Virus record (IMG/VR): IMGVR_UViG_3300023172_000196
Location: 1-23,574 of that record
Source of the DNA: a virus
Strand: one strand, 5' to 3'
Length of the DNA stretch: 23,574 nucleotides
Below, piece by piece: positions 1-8,600 of this stretch. The notes under the pieces were generated by a model that saw nothing but the letters and a program-made list of their open reading frames with translations, made no database searches and was not told the DNA's origin. The stretch's first letter is position 1, and the number at the start of each line of letters is the position of its first letter. A program made the translations under genes and the position numbers.

Positions 1-742
1 CAGTGAATCCAACATCACCAAATCTTACAATGCTGGAAAAAGCACTTGAACCTGCTCTAATAAAATCAGATGCTAAAAATCCGCCTAATCTATCTGAGTT
101 GGATGCTGTTCCCCAAAATCTATGATCCGTTGATGTCACACCGTTTGTGGTAGATTGTGTGTTTACAAGTGTGATACCCTTTTTCACCACATCAAATCCT
201 GTGATTGTGTTTGAAGGATCAGTAGTGCCAATTGTGAATGCTGTTGAACTGAACAACATTACAGTTGTGTTGTTCACTTTGCCTTCTATGATTACTTGAT
301 TGCCATCTAAATTATCTTTGATCTGTCTTGAAACAAACTGTGTTACAGTGCTACCTACACCCTGAGGACCTACAAGGATAAAACTTGTGCCATCCCAGGC
401 ATACAATTGACTGTTGGCTGAATCCCACCAAAAGTCACCAGTGGTTAATCCTGCTGGAGCACTGGTGGCAACTTCAGCACCACCTGTTGTTCTAAATTTT
501 GTACCGTCATAAAACTTCAATTTGCTGTTGCTGGTATCAAACCATATCTGACCGCTGATTGGTCTGGTTGGCTGACTGCCACTAGCAAAATTTTCTAATA
601 AATGTAGGAAGTTTTCGTTTTGAATTTCACCGTATCCAGCGTAATTTTTACCTATGAAACGTAGATTGGTGGTACTGTCAATAGTACCATCTTCAACAGT
701 TGCTATCAGTGTTCCATCAAATTTGTTAACAATATATGCCAT
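1..742 (-). CDS. Tail fibre protein, N-terminal 247 residues (runs off window)
   Basis: Begins with ATG at 742-740, protein start MAYIVNKFDGTLIATV. The frame stays open to the window edge, so the stop lies outside. An AAAGGG ribosome site at 752-747, four bases upstream, supports the start. Residues 1 to about 125 match the N-terminal domain of the two fibre genes upstream: G(K/R)NY(A/S)G(Y/F)GE, NEN(F)xxLLENFA, PIxGQ(I/L)W(F/Y)D and a second GDFWWD...QLYAWDG hairpin ending in LVGP. Similarity continues through about residue 247 (a RFWGTA...FIRAGSSAF stretch resembles FLRSD in the 675-residue fibre). This points to a third paralogous fibre that docks on the baseplate through its N-terminus, with a receptor-facing C-terminus out of view. 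Whether it ends in a collar, a chaperone domain or something else cannot be said. It is separated from the preceding gene by 30 bp that carry a late-promoter-like octamer, so it may be expressed independently. Confidence 0.85.
   Translation of the reverse strand, partial: MAYIVNKFDGTLIATVEDGTIDSTTNLRFIGKNYAGYGEIQNENFLHLLENFASGSQPTRPISGQIWFDTSNSKLKFYDGTKFRTTGGAEVATSAPAGLTTGDFWWDSANSQLYAWDGTSFILVGPQGVGSTVTQFVSRQIKDNLDGNQVIIEGKVNNTTVMLFSSTAFTIGTTDPSNTITGFDVVKKGITLVNTQSTTNGVTSTDHRFWGTASNSDRLGGFLASDFIRAGSSAFSSIVRFGDVGFT
585..616 (-). repeat. Dispersed 32-bp DNA repeat, copy in third fibre gene
   Basis: Encodes the ENFLHLLENFA stretch of the shared docking domain. By eye it matches the copy at 4841-4872 at 28 of 32 positions, and a more diverged copy lies at 2817-2848. 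All are in the same frame and same place in each gene. Confidence 0.7.
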
Positions 743-746
743 AATA

Positions 747-752
747 CCCTTT
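747..752 (-). promoter_or_regulatory. Ribosome binding site AAAGGG
   Basis: AAAGGG ends four bases before the ATG of the third fibre gene and fixes its start at 742. Confidence 0.6.
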
Positions 753-760
753 ACTTGTTA

Positions 761-768
761 TATTTATC
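761..768 (-). promoter_or_regulatory. Putative T4-type late promoter (GATAAATA)
   Basis: Read on the minus strand, the 30-bp gap between the two fibre genes contains GATAAATA, seven of eight matches to the T4 late consensus TATAAATA recognised by the gp55 sigma-like factor. It lies about 20 bases before the ATG at 742, directly ahead of the AAAGGG ribosome site. Late promoters of the form NATAAATA have, as I recall, been described in T4-like cyanophages. The motif is short and the DNA AT-rich. Position in a gap and the recurrence at 5641-5648 are the main support. Confidence 0.5.
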
Positions 769-772
769 GTTC

Positions 773-2977
773 CTATGGTGTTAGTCCTAATGTGATCTCT
801 CTATCAAATGCCCATGCACCATTATTAACCACAAATTGTAATAATTTTCTTGTTGGTGCGAACGTGATAGTACCAGTAATATTAGAAGCATTTGAAATAT
901 CTTCCACTACTTGTTTGTTCGCGGCACCTACCACAGGAGTTCTTTCAACTGTGCCCACTGTACAAGTGGCACTTTGCCAACCTGCCACAGATGTGTCTAA
1001 ATCAATTGTGAAACTCACAAAATTTGGAGATTCTGCTGGAAATTCAGCCGCCTGTATTGTGTAATTGCCATCTATATTAGCAGTGACTCCGTTAACCACA
1101 GTTGTGCCAGTTATAACAATCTGTTGTCCACCTTCGTAAAAGTGGGAAGCGGTTGTGGTAATTTTTGTTGTGGCACCAAGTGTCGGGTCTTGAGCGCCAA
1201 ATGTTACAGAAGAAATAGTTCTTTGTTGTACTGTAATTGTTTGGTCCACCTGTGTAAAGTTTTTCAATGTAGAAAAATCCAGTGTTGGAATTGTAAACCC
1301 ACCGCCTGCTCCATAATCCACAGTCAATACTCTTGCTATTGCTCCTTGATTTCTTGCTGGTATTACAGCACCTGGAACTAGAATTGGTGGCTCTGATGAA
1401 CCGGAATCATAACCATCCACAGGATACAATCTTTCTAACACTTCTCTAGTATTCAAATAATTACTGCCCACAGTGTTGTTGGTAAAGTTTGAAACATCCA
1501 ACTGTAAACTGATAATTGTCGAACCATCTGTGTATTCTTTTGTAGCAACATCTGAAGCATTTATAGGTGTACCTACACCAGTTATTCTTTTATTATTCAA
1601 AACTTCAATAGCACTGGTGCTTGAATCCAATTTTAACGATACAGCATTCACTGAAGATATTGTTGAACCGTTTAGATTGATATCATCTACATTCAGATTG
1701 CCTAGTGTACCCAAAGAAGTCAAAGACGATCCTGTAACTGTTCCACCCAATGTTGTTTCTGTAAGCACTGTGTTGGTATTAATTTTAATACCTCTACCCG
1801 CCGCAAAATCTATCCATTCAGAACTGGTCCAAGCATCTGTACCATTTGACCAAGCAAATGTTTTATCACCATCTGCAGATTTTAATGTAAATCCACCACC
1901 ATCTGCACCAGCATCGTCTGTGGTCACTCCTATACTTGAAATGTTGAGTTCAATATTTTTGTCTTCTACTCTCAAATTTACTGTGTCAACTGATGTAGTT
2001 GTGCCACTAACTGTTAGATTTCCATCTATCTTTGTGTTACCGCCAACGTGTAAAGTAGCAGTAGGATTGGCTTTATATATTCCAACAGCACTTGCACTTG
2101 TGTCAATTTTAAAAGCACTTACTTCTGCTGGAGTTCTAACTTTAATTTCTACATCTTGGTTTGAAAGTTGATTTGCTATTGTGAAAGCATTGTTTGTAAA
2201 CTGTAATTTTGTGTTGTTGTTCAATCCAATTGTTAGTCCAGCATTGTTTTGAATTGTTAACGCACCCACTGTGGTATCATCACTATCAGAAACAAGATAT
2301 TGATCGGCTGTTCTCACCACACCATTACCATCCACTAAAGATTGTGCTATTGTGGCTGTGCCAACATATTTGTAATCTGTACCTACAGTGTTAAAACCTT
2401 TTTGTAAAGTTCCTAAAGGATTAGAAACAGTGACTAATTCTTGTATTCTTGCTGAGGCAATTGGAGTAAATGTTGCATTGGCATGTACACCAACAAGATT
2501 ACCGCCCACAAACATTTTGACCACAGTTTGTGTGATATTTTGTGTATCAACAATACTGTTGACTTGAAATCCTGATGTGCCTTGTGCAGTTGAATAAGCA
2601 GGACCTACCAACTGTAATCTCACACCGTCAAAGAAATACAATTGACTCTTTGTGCTGTCAATCCATAGATCACCTGCCACCATGTTGGGCTGTTGCTCAG
2701 CAACAGTGGTTCCACCTGATGAAGTAAATGCTGTTCCGTTATATACTTTTAATCTATTTTCTGAAGTGTCGTACCAAAGTTGTCCTCTTATAGGATTGAT
2801 TGGAGCAGATGTGTTGGCAAAATTTTCCAGTAATTGAATAAAGTTTTCATTTAATACTTCACCAAACCCAGAGTAATTTCTACCAATCAGTGTTAAATCA
2901 CTAGATGAAGTATCCAGTTGACCATCTACAAGATCAACTAATAAACTGCCATCTGTTTTGTTTAACTTATAACTCAT
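773..2977 (-). CDS. Tail fibre protein (734 aa), paralogue without collar domain
   Basis: Structural fibre, probably trimeric. Residues 1 to about 125 are the N-terminal domain shared with the neighbouring fibres (LIGRNYSGFGEVLNENF, LLENFAN, PIRGQLWYD, then GDLWID...QLYFFDG...LVGP), inferred to attach to the baseplate. Residues about 315-395 carry a module I associate with marine phage fibres: NLTVSGTTTSVDTVNLRVED, DKNIELN, then a GADGGGFTLK...DKTFAW...WTSSEW stretch. Near residue 480, RITGVGTPINASDVATKEYT is another stretch common in such fibres. The last ~200 residues are Thr/Ser/Val/Gly-rich beta-type sequence ending in DREITLGLTP. No collar domain or autocleaved chaperone motif is visible. 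The ATG at 2977 forms TAATG with the upstream stop and has a strong GGAGGAG site. It stops at TAG (775-773). The function as a fibre is secure by family resemblance; the receptor and the exact place on the virion are not known. Confidence 0.88.
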   Translation of the reverse strand: MSYKLNKTDGSLLVDLVDGQLDTSSSDLTLIGRNYSGFGEVLNENFIQLLENFANTSAPINPIRGQLWYDTSENRLKVYNGTAFTSSGGTTVAEQQPNMVAGDLWIDSTKSQLYFFDGVRLQLVGPAYSTAQGTSGFQVNSIVDTQNITQTVVKMFVGGNLVGVHANATFTPIASARIQELVTVSNPLGTLQKGFNTVGTDYKYVGTATIAQSLVDGNGVVRTADQYLVSDSDDTTVGALTIQNNAGLTIGLNNNTKLQFTNNAFTIANQLSNQDVEIKVRTPAEVSAFKIDTSASAVGIYKANPTATLHVGGNTKIDGNLTVSGTTTSVDTVNLRVEDKNIELNISSIGVTTDDAGADGGGFTLKSADGDKTFAWSNGTDAWTSSEWIDFAAGRGIKINTNTVLTETTLGGTVTGSSLTSLGTLGNLNVDDINLNGSTISSVNAVSLKLDSSTSAIEVLNNKRITGVGTPINASDVATKEYTDGSTIISLQLDVSNFTNNTVGSNYLNTREVLERLYPVDGYDSGSSEPPILVPGAVIPARNQGAIARVLTVDYGAGGGFTIPTLDFSTLKNFTQVDQTITVQQRTISSVTFGAQDPTLGATTKITTTASHFYEGGQQIVITGTTVVNGVTANIDGNYTIQAAEFPAESPNFVSFTIDLDTSVAGWQSATCTVGTVERTPVVGAANKQVVEDISNASNITGTITFAPTRKLLQFVVNNGAWAFDREITLGLTP
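2817..2848 (-). repeat. Dispersed 32-bp DNA repeat, diverged copy in 734-aa fibre gene
   Basis: Same position in the docking domain (ENFIQLLENFA). It shares the first eleven bases and the last eight with the copies at 585-616 and 4841-4872 but differs in the middle. Confidence 0.6.
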
Positions 2978-5004
2978 TACGCTCCTCCAGTGTAAATTAT
3001 GTAATTCAATGTTAAGTATGGATTCATCACATCCATTGCTTGTCCAATTGTGCCGTCGATGCCACCTGAATTAGGCAGTTGTTGTGCGCCGTTGGCATTG
3101 GCTAAATCTGGTCCTGATGTTGTGGTAACTTCTGGATCTGTAGAAGCACCTGCTATATTTCTTGAGGCAAAGAATTGATCACCGTTATTGGCTCTCAATG
3201 AGTGTTCGTGTTCTGGTAAATTTTCTTTTGTAATTGTTTTCTTCTCATTGCCAGCACCTAATCCTAGTGCATCTGCTGTAGGAGATGTTACTCTGTCTGC
3301 TGATCCTTGTCCTAAACCTGGATTGCTCATATTGTCCTTACCAAGTGCAAATCTTCCTCTTAAATCAGGCAGTTTGAATACTGATGAATTTGATGGTGTT
3401 CCGTACTGTGTTCCGATAACTTGAAACAAAGTGTTATAAACAGATCTTTGTATTTCTGCTCCATCACAGAATAACCAATCTGATGGTGCAGTTGCGCCAG
3501 CATATGCCATGATTGATCCTACTGGAGGAGTTGGAATACTGTTTGTAATGGCACCCACTGTGGTTTTGAAAATTCCTGTGGTGCCTGCTGTTCTATTGAT
3601 TATGATTTCATCACTCACATTGCTTGTGGTTGTCAATGTTTGATTACTGATAAAAGTGTTACTGATGGAAGTATTAAATGTTCTTGGAGTACCTTCATTA
3701 CCTATGAATGAAAAATCCGTAGCAGTAACATCACCAGTCATTCTGAATGTACTTGCTTGAGCCAGTTGGTTAGCAGTGGTGGCTGTTGAGGCATTTCCTG
3801 TGATACTACTGGTTACAACACTTCCTGCTTGTATTTGATTTGCGTAAACTGTGTTGTATCTTTTAGACGTACTTCCTATATTATAAGTTAAATTATCTGT
3901 TGGAATAATGTTGTGTGCTGTGATGTCTCCACCAAATGTTCCTGCTCCGCCTACATTGGCACTCAAAGCAACACCTAATCCACCTTTGGATACAATTGCA
4001 CCTGAACCAATATTAATACTTGGCGATGTACTGTTGGAAACGATTGTGCCAGATGACAGTATGTTGCCTGTTACATCTAATGCTTCTGTAGGATTTGTTT
4101 TATTGATTCCAACTTGTCTTTGTGAACTGATTCTCATCACCGTAGATACAGAACCTTGGTTGTTCAATCTAAAATCTATTTCTTCATCCAGTGTGCCTAA
4201 TTGTATCACACCTGCTTGGTTTTCAACAAACATCTTAAACGTGCCAGCGGCACCAACTTCTAAACCGTCATCTGTTTTAATTTTGATAGGGAAATCTGTC
4301 AATGAAGTTGTATCACTTCTTAAAAAATTACCTGCGGCTACTGTTGTATTTCCTACAACCAAGGCTTCTGCTTTTTCTGATATACCGTAAACTTTATTGA
4401 TACTATCACCAAAGTTGGTTGAACTGATGTTCATTCCTGGATTTAATTGTGAAAAACCAGGAATAGTAATTTTAGGAGTGAATGAATCTTTAGCAATGAT
4501 AGCCACCACTTTAGCATCAACTTCTAATTGTATGATACTGTACGTTAAATCATCTGTGCCTGATACTGTGACCGGTGTTGCTCCTGTTGTTAAACCTTCG
4601 CTGTATTGTGGTCCAATCAAAACCCAACCAGATCCAGTAAACAGATAAAGTTGTTGAGCATTTGTGTCTACCCATAGATCTCCTGAAATACTTTCAGATG
4701 CACTTGGTTGATTGATTGCTTTTTTCAATCCACCTGATGCTACCCAATTGGCACCATCATAAACTTTAAGTTGATTTACGCCTGCTGTGGTGTCAAACCA
4801 TAATTGACCTTCAATAGGTCTTAATGGTGCTGTGCTATTAGCAAAATTTTCTAATATGTGTAAAAAGTTTTCCGCTATTACTGTGCCATAAGAAGTTGTG
4901 TTCTTACCTGGAAAATTAACACTGGTTTCATTGTTTACTGTGTTGTCTTCAATGGTGATAGTACCTTTGTTTACAGCATCAGTAAAACTTATCGTGTATG
5001 CCAT
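2977..5004 (-). CDS. Tail fibre protein with C-terminal tail-collar domain (675 aa)
   Basis: A fibre in the short-tail-fibre style. Residues 1 to about 135 are the shared docking domain (NFPGKNTTSYGTVIAENF, ILENFANSTAPLRPIEGQLW, GDLWVD...QLYLF...LIGPQY). The middle is beta-rich, with HNIIPTDNLTYNIGS followed by KRYNTVYA near residue 370, a form common in trimeric phage fibres (P..D.TY.LGS...RW..VYA). Residues about 496-675 match the phage tail-collar family (Pfam Collar): GSIMAYAGATAPSDWLFCDG, a YNTLFQVIGTQYG stretch, LPDLRGRFALG, NLPEHEHSL and the end NPYLTLNYIIYTGGA. The same family forms the tip of T4 gp12. His599 and His601 form an HxH pair. Start at 5004 is supported by GAAGGG five to ten bases ahead. 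It lies 3 bp after the 203-residue gene and overlaps the next fibre as TAATG. A receptor-contacting or surface-locking fibre is likely; direct equivalence to gp12 is inference. Confidence 0.9.
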   Translation of the reverse strand: MAYTISFTDAVNKGTITIEDNTVNNETSVNFPGKNTTSYGTVIAENFLHILENFANSTAPLRPIEGQLWFDTTAGVNQLKVYDGANWVASGGLKKAINQPSASESISGDLWVDTNAQQLYLFTGSGWVLIGPQYSEGLTTGATPVTVSGTDDLTYSIIQLEVDAKVVAIIAKDSFTPKITIPGFSQLNPGMNISSTNFGDSINKVYGISEKAEALVVGNTTVAAGNFLRSDTTSLTDFPIKIKTDDGLEVGAAGTFKMFVENQAGVIQLGTLDEEIDFRLNNQGSVSTVMRISSQRQVGINKTNPTEALDVTGNILSSGTIVSNSTSPSINIGSGAIVSKGGLGVALSANVGGAGTFGGDITAHNIIPTDNLTYNIGSTSKRYNTVYANQIQAGSVVTSSITGNASTATTANQLAQASTFRMTGDVTATDFSFIGNEGTPRTFNTSISNTFISNQTLTTTSNVSDEIIINRTAGTTGIFKTTVGAITNSIPTPPVGSIMAYAGATAPSDWLFCDGAEIQRSVYNTLFQVIGTQYGTPSNSSVFKLPDLRGRFALGKDNMSNPGLGQGSADRVTSPTADALGLGAGNEKKTITKENLPEHEHSLRANNGDQFFASRNIAGASTDPEVTTTSGPDLANANGAQQLPNSGGIDGTIGQAMDVMNPYLTLNYIIYTGGA
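2980..3519 (-). other. Phage tail-collar domain (C-terminal part of 675-aa fibre)
   Basis: Residues about 496-675 of the collar fibre. Landmarks in order are WLFCDG, YNTLFQVIGTQYG, LPDLRGRFALG near residue 548, NLPEHEH near 596-601, and the final NPYLTLNYIIY. The order and wording match the collar family closely. Confidence 0.9.
2982..2988 (-). promoter_or_regulatory. Strong ribosome binding site GGAGGAG inside upstream gene
   Basis: GGAGGAG lies four bases before the ATG of the 734-residue fibre and encodes the last Gly-Gly-Ala of the upstream collar fibre. It is the strongest Shine-Dalgarno match at any gene start in the window and allows loading or re-initiation at the TAATG overlap. Confidence 0.7.
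4841..4872 (-). repeat. Dispersed 32-bp DNA repeat, copy in collar fibre gene
   Basis: Encodes ENFLHILENFA in the docking domain. The first 16 bases and the last eight are identical to the copy at 585-616. Confidence 0.7.
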
Positions 5005-5007
5005 TTA

Positions 5008-5619
5008 TTACCCTTCGTTAAAACCTGTCAAACTTTGAACTCTAACTGTGTAGTCAATCTGTATTAATCTGTTTAAACTTTTTTGTACAGGATGGAATAT
5101 CACGTGGGTCAAAAGTTTGCCAGTGCCATCCGGTGAATAACTTACTAAACCTAATTCATCAAACACATACAAACTGTTTGTGGCACTTGCGGCATCCACA
5201 GCATCTTGTCCGTTTGGTTCACCGTAGTCTAACAAACAAGTTACCAGTACATCTGTGTAATTTGTTCCATTCACGTGTCTTGTTTCAATTTTATTTCTCT
5301 GTGGATCCAAGTTAGAAACGGATCTGTCATCCACAATTTTTGAATACGTTTGATTGTACAGCGTTGCATTTGTGCCTGTTGAGTTTGGTGTAAGGTATGT
5401 GATGATTCCTGTTGGATCTACACTGGTTCCACCATTACCAAATGCCATTGAATTGATAAATCCTTGCCCTTGATTGGCTATACTTTCTGCCAATGCCACA
5501 CTCATATTTTCGTAATGAATTGCATTGCGTTTATTCACAAAAACCTTGTTGGATTCTGGATCGTGTATCTTTATGTGCCCTTGAATTAGTACACCGCTGT
5601 TTTCGTTAATTTTGCTCAT
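5008..5619 (-). CDS. Conserved-looking virion protein of unknown role (203 aa)
   Basis: Starts MSKINENSGVLIQGHIKIHD and ends RVQSLTGFNEG. The central part (FVNKRNAIHYENMSVALAES, then ANQGQGFINSMAFGNGGTSV) is soluble and mixed alpha/beta in appearance. There is no signal peptide, membrane segment or obvious enzyme motif. I associate this sequence style with small structural proteins of marine T4-like phages but cannot name it. It sits between the giant baseplate-type protein and the first fibre, 24 bp after the former and 3 bp before the latter, so an adaptor or fibre-attachment role is a reasonable inference. In T4 this zone holds gp8 to gp11, but I see no motif tying it to any of them. The start at 5619 is fixed by GGAG with a five-base spacer. 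A late-promoter-like octamer lies just upstream, which would make it the first gene of a unit with the two fibres. Confidence 0.8.
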   Translation of the reverse strand: MSKINENSGVLIQGHIKIHDPESNKVFVNKRNAIHYENMSVALAESIANQGQGFINSMAFGNGGTSVDPTGIITYLTPNSTGTNATLYNQTYSKIVDDRSVSNLDPQRNKIETRHVNGTNYTDVLVTCLLDYGEPNGQDAVDAASATNSLYVFDELGLVSYSPDGTGKLLTHVIFHPVQKSLNRLIQIDYTVRVQSLTGFNEG

Positions 5620-5624
5620 TTTTG

Positions 5625-5628
5625 CTCC
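5625..5628 (-). promoter_or_regulatory. Ribosome binding site GGAG
   Basis: GGAG followed by five bases and the ATG at 5619 fixes the start of the 203-residue gene. Confidence 0.6.
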
Positions 5629-5640
5629 GTTCTACCATTG

Positions 5641-5648
5641 TATTTATT
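5641..5648 (-). promoter_or_regulatory. Putative T4-type late promoter (AATAAATA)
   Basis: On the minus strand AATAAATA overlaps the TAA stop of the giant gene and lies 21 bases before the ATG of the 203-residue gene, the same distance class as the octamer at 761-768. Seven of eight positions match TATAAATA. Transcription from here would start in the 24-bp gap and cover the 203-residue protein and two fibres. Confidence 0.5.
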
Positions 5649-8600
5649 GCGGCACAGCCACTTCCTTTTGACGTATGAATCTTGCTATGTCATTCTCCGT
5701 CTGACTGAGTGGATCTGAGCCTGATTGCCATATTCTACCTTGTTTTCTTACCAGCACTATTTTAGCATTTTCGGCTGGTGTTTCAGTGAATGTTATTCTA
5801 GCAGTTGTACCATCAACACTGAACTCCGCAGGAACTGTCACATCTGCTTCTGGACTGTCTTGTCCTACTGTTGGATCGTACACGCTGATTGCATTTTTTC
5901 GCAATCTCTTACCACCCACAAACAATTCAAATTGATTCACATTTGAAGGTACAAATCCTATATTCAATACATTGTTTACCACGTCTGTGCCAATATAGGT
6001 TTCAGATATGAATTGATCTTGGTAAGGAACATTTTGGAATGCACTTTGATCAAACACTTCTGTATTGACATGATGTACTTCTGCTATTCCTGTACCAAAT
6101 GTTCCTCTTCTTAATTGCTGTAAACTGTTGCCGTCTTTTTGATAGTATTCTATTCTTTCACCATCTATAAAAATTATGCCTGGTAATTGCGAAACCACAC
6201 TAGGTTCTGTGATGCCTGTGGCATCGGTCAGCACAATTTCCTTGTCATACCAGTTCAAGTTTTGTGCCAAGAAGTATTGTCGGTCATTGCCTATACGTTT
6301 GAAATGTGTTCTGTTCATCACATCTTTAAACTGTCTATAAGCAAATTTGCCAATGAATGATGGTGCTGTGAAATGTATCACATCTATTTCATCATTTTGT
6401 GATAGTGTTCTATTAATTTTTAGATACATCTGGTCATTGGACACTGTGTAGTCTATGCTAGGTGCTAACCATTCGCCATTCACGCACACCCAAACATAAT
6501 GAGCATCCACTGCCGGTCTGTTCAATTGAACAACTCCATTGGTCAGTTGATTGTATTGATAATAATCTTCTGTGTTCACTGTGATGGTTAATTTAGCAAT
6601 CACATCATATTGTGTTCTGTCTATTTCTTGAATGTCGTGTTTGCTGAATTGATAAGCAGTGATTTGATTTCCTTGAGCAGGCGCAACACTTAAACTTAAA
6701 ACTCCTGAGTCAGACACTGAGTATTCACCGTTCTCTATGTACACATCTAAAATATCTCCCACAACACCAATTCCTCCTGTCAGCGTAACACTGGAGTTGC
6801 CTGGATTCCAAGTGTATTCTGCGGCTGTCAATTCTCTGTTGTTTAGATATGCTCTGACATCTGTGGTATTGATTGTGCCTGGTAGTAACTGCCAATTTTT
6901 AAATTCATATTCTCTCAAGGCACTAACTGTGTGTTTCTTATGGAATCCACTTCTCAACACATTGTCGTTCACTTTTACAATCACATTGTTTGTGAAAGGT
7001 GTCTGTGTGAAAGGTGTTGGATTCAATTGATATTGTGTAGTACTACCATCACCTGTGTAAATGTTTTGTGTCACTTCGCTGAATGATTGTGATTCACTTG
7101 CGTACACCACAATATTGATCACACTGCTTTGTGCTGGTGCTGTGTTAAATCTAATTGCTACTCTTTCTGCCACAGCATAACTGGAATCTGTTTCAATTAC
7201 TGAATATGTTTGAGTTTCTCCATTCACTTTTACAAATGTTTGAACATTGCCTTGTGTGTATTTTGCTCTTGTTACAAATTCGGTTGTGCTTCCGTCACCT
7301 GTAAATGTATCAACGTCCAATATAGATTCACCATTGTTGCCCATAGTGATAAAGTTTATTTTGTCTCCTGAACTAGGTGCTTGATTAAACACAATATTTT
7401 TGTTTTGATAGTCAACTGTGTATGTGTCATTGTTTTTCAGGATGTTATTCACACTTAAAAATATTGCTGTATTGCTTTGAGGATTATCCACAAATGCAAA
7501 AGTTGTGTTTGAACCATCACCCACATAATTGTAACTGTTAATTTTGCTTCCGGTGTTGGCTCCTCTATCATAAACTTGTATGTCCAGTGTGTCTAACACT
7601 TGTCCTGGCACAAATTCTTCTGGACCTTTGGCTGATATTTCTGTTACAAAACCATCACCATCTATGTTGATGTCTTCAGCATTTATACCTTGTGCTGTTG
7701 AGTAGGCAAGATCTCCACCTTTCACCAATGTGTCCACCGCACTTGGATCTGGCAAGAACGAACCATCACTTGTGGATTTTCTAACAATTATTACATCGCC
7801 GCCAGATACAGTGTAAGTATCAACTGCACCACCTACAACTGTGATTATAGTTATGGTTACATTATTGAACGGAGTTACTCCACCAACATTTTTTCCTAAA
7901 ACTGTTATTATGTCACCTGAGGCAAAATTTTGTCCAGCATTGGTAAATGTTGCTGAATAAGTCGCATTTATTTTATTAATGTCAATTACTGCACCAGTAC
8001 CATTGCCTGAAGTTGTCCAAGCAACTGAATTGTATGTCGCATCAATGTATTCTGATGGTTCTAAAGCACTGATATCGACAGTTTTTGTAGATCCGTCTCC
8101 TATAATTGTTGGTAACGTGTCTGGATCTTTTCTAATTCCGTTTTTATACACATGATATTCAACACCTGCTTCTAACGTTTTAGATAGATCCAGAGTTAAT
8201 GTACTACCATCCAAATAGAAAACTTCATCTTCATAACTTTCATCATAATTGTCCCAATCACCCTGCATATAAGGTTCATTGCCCCAACCTGATGTATCTT
8301 CAAATCCTATACTTCTAACTTCTACTCCACCATAATCTATTCCGTCAATCACTTGAGCAAGTTCTTTGCCTGGCATTCCAGCAGTTGGTTGATAGAGATC
8401 AAATCTATCAGCAGTGTTCAACACATCTTCATTGATTTTGTATGTGATAGATATGGCAGACAAATTGGCTGGTGGTAAAACAAATTGAATGTATCCTGTT
8501 TGTCTAGCATAAGATTTTGTTGTGTCATTATCATTGCCATATGTAAAAGTACTCTTCAATTGTTTTGTTCCATCCACTAAAATTTCAATAGTATTTGTGC

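Noticed and set aside
743-772. Rho-independent terminator in the 30-bp fibre gap
   Set aside because: No GC-rich inverted repeat followed by a T run is present on the minus strand; the same holds for 5620-5643.
654-1064. Plus-strand ORF of 136 codons
   Set aside because: Antisense to the fibre genes and spanning their junction; hydrophobic, low-information translation and no ribosome site noted. A shadow of AT-rich, Thr/Val-rich coding DNA.
1558-1565. TATAAATG on the minus strand as a late promoter
   Set aside because: Internal to the fibre gene with no following gene start, and lacks the final A. A similar chance match lies at 7680-7687 inside the giant gene.
1473-2171. Plus-strand ORF of 232 codons
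   Set aside because: Lies wholly opposite the 734-residue fibre, whose frame has clear family motifs here. The translation is a Pro/Val/Ser-rich mirror of that frame.
3908-4390. Plus-strand ORF of 160 codons
   Set aside because: Antisense to the collar fibre; no recognisable domain, and the opposite strand is convincingly coding.
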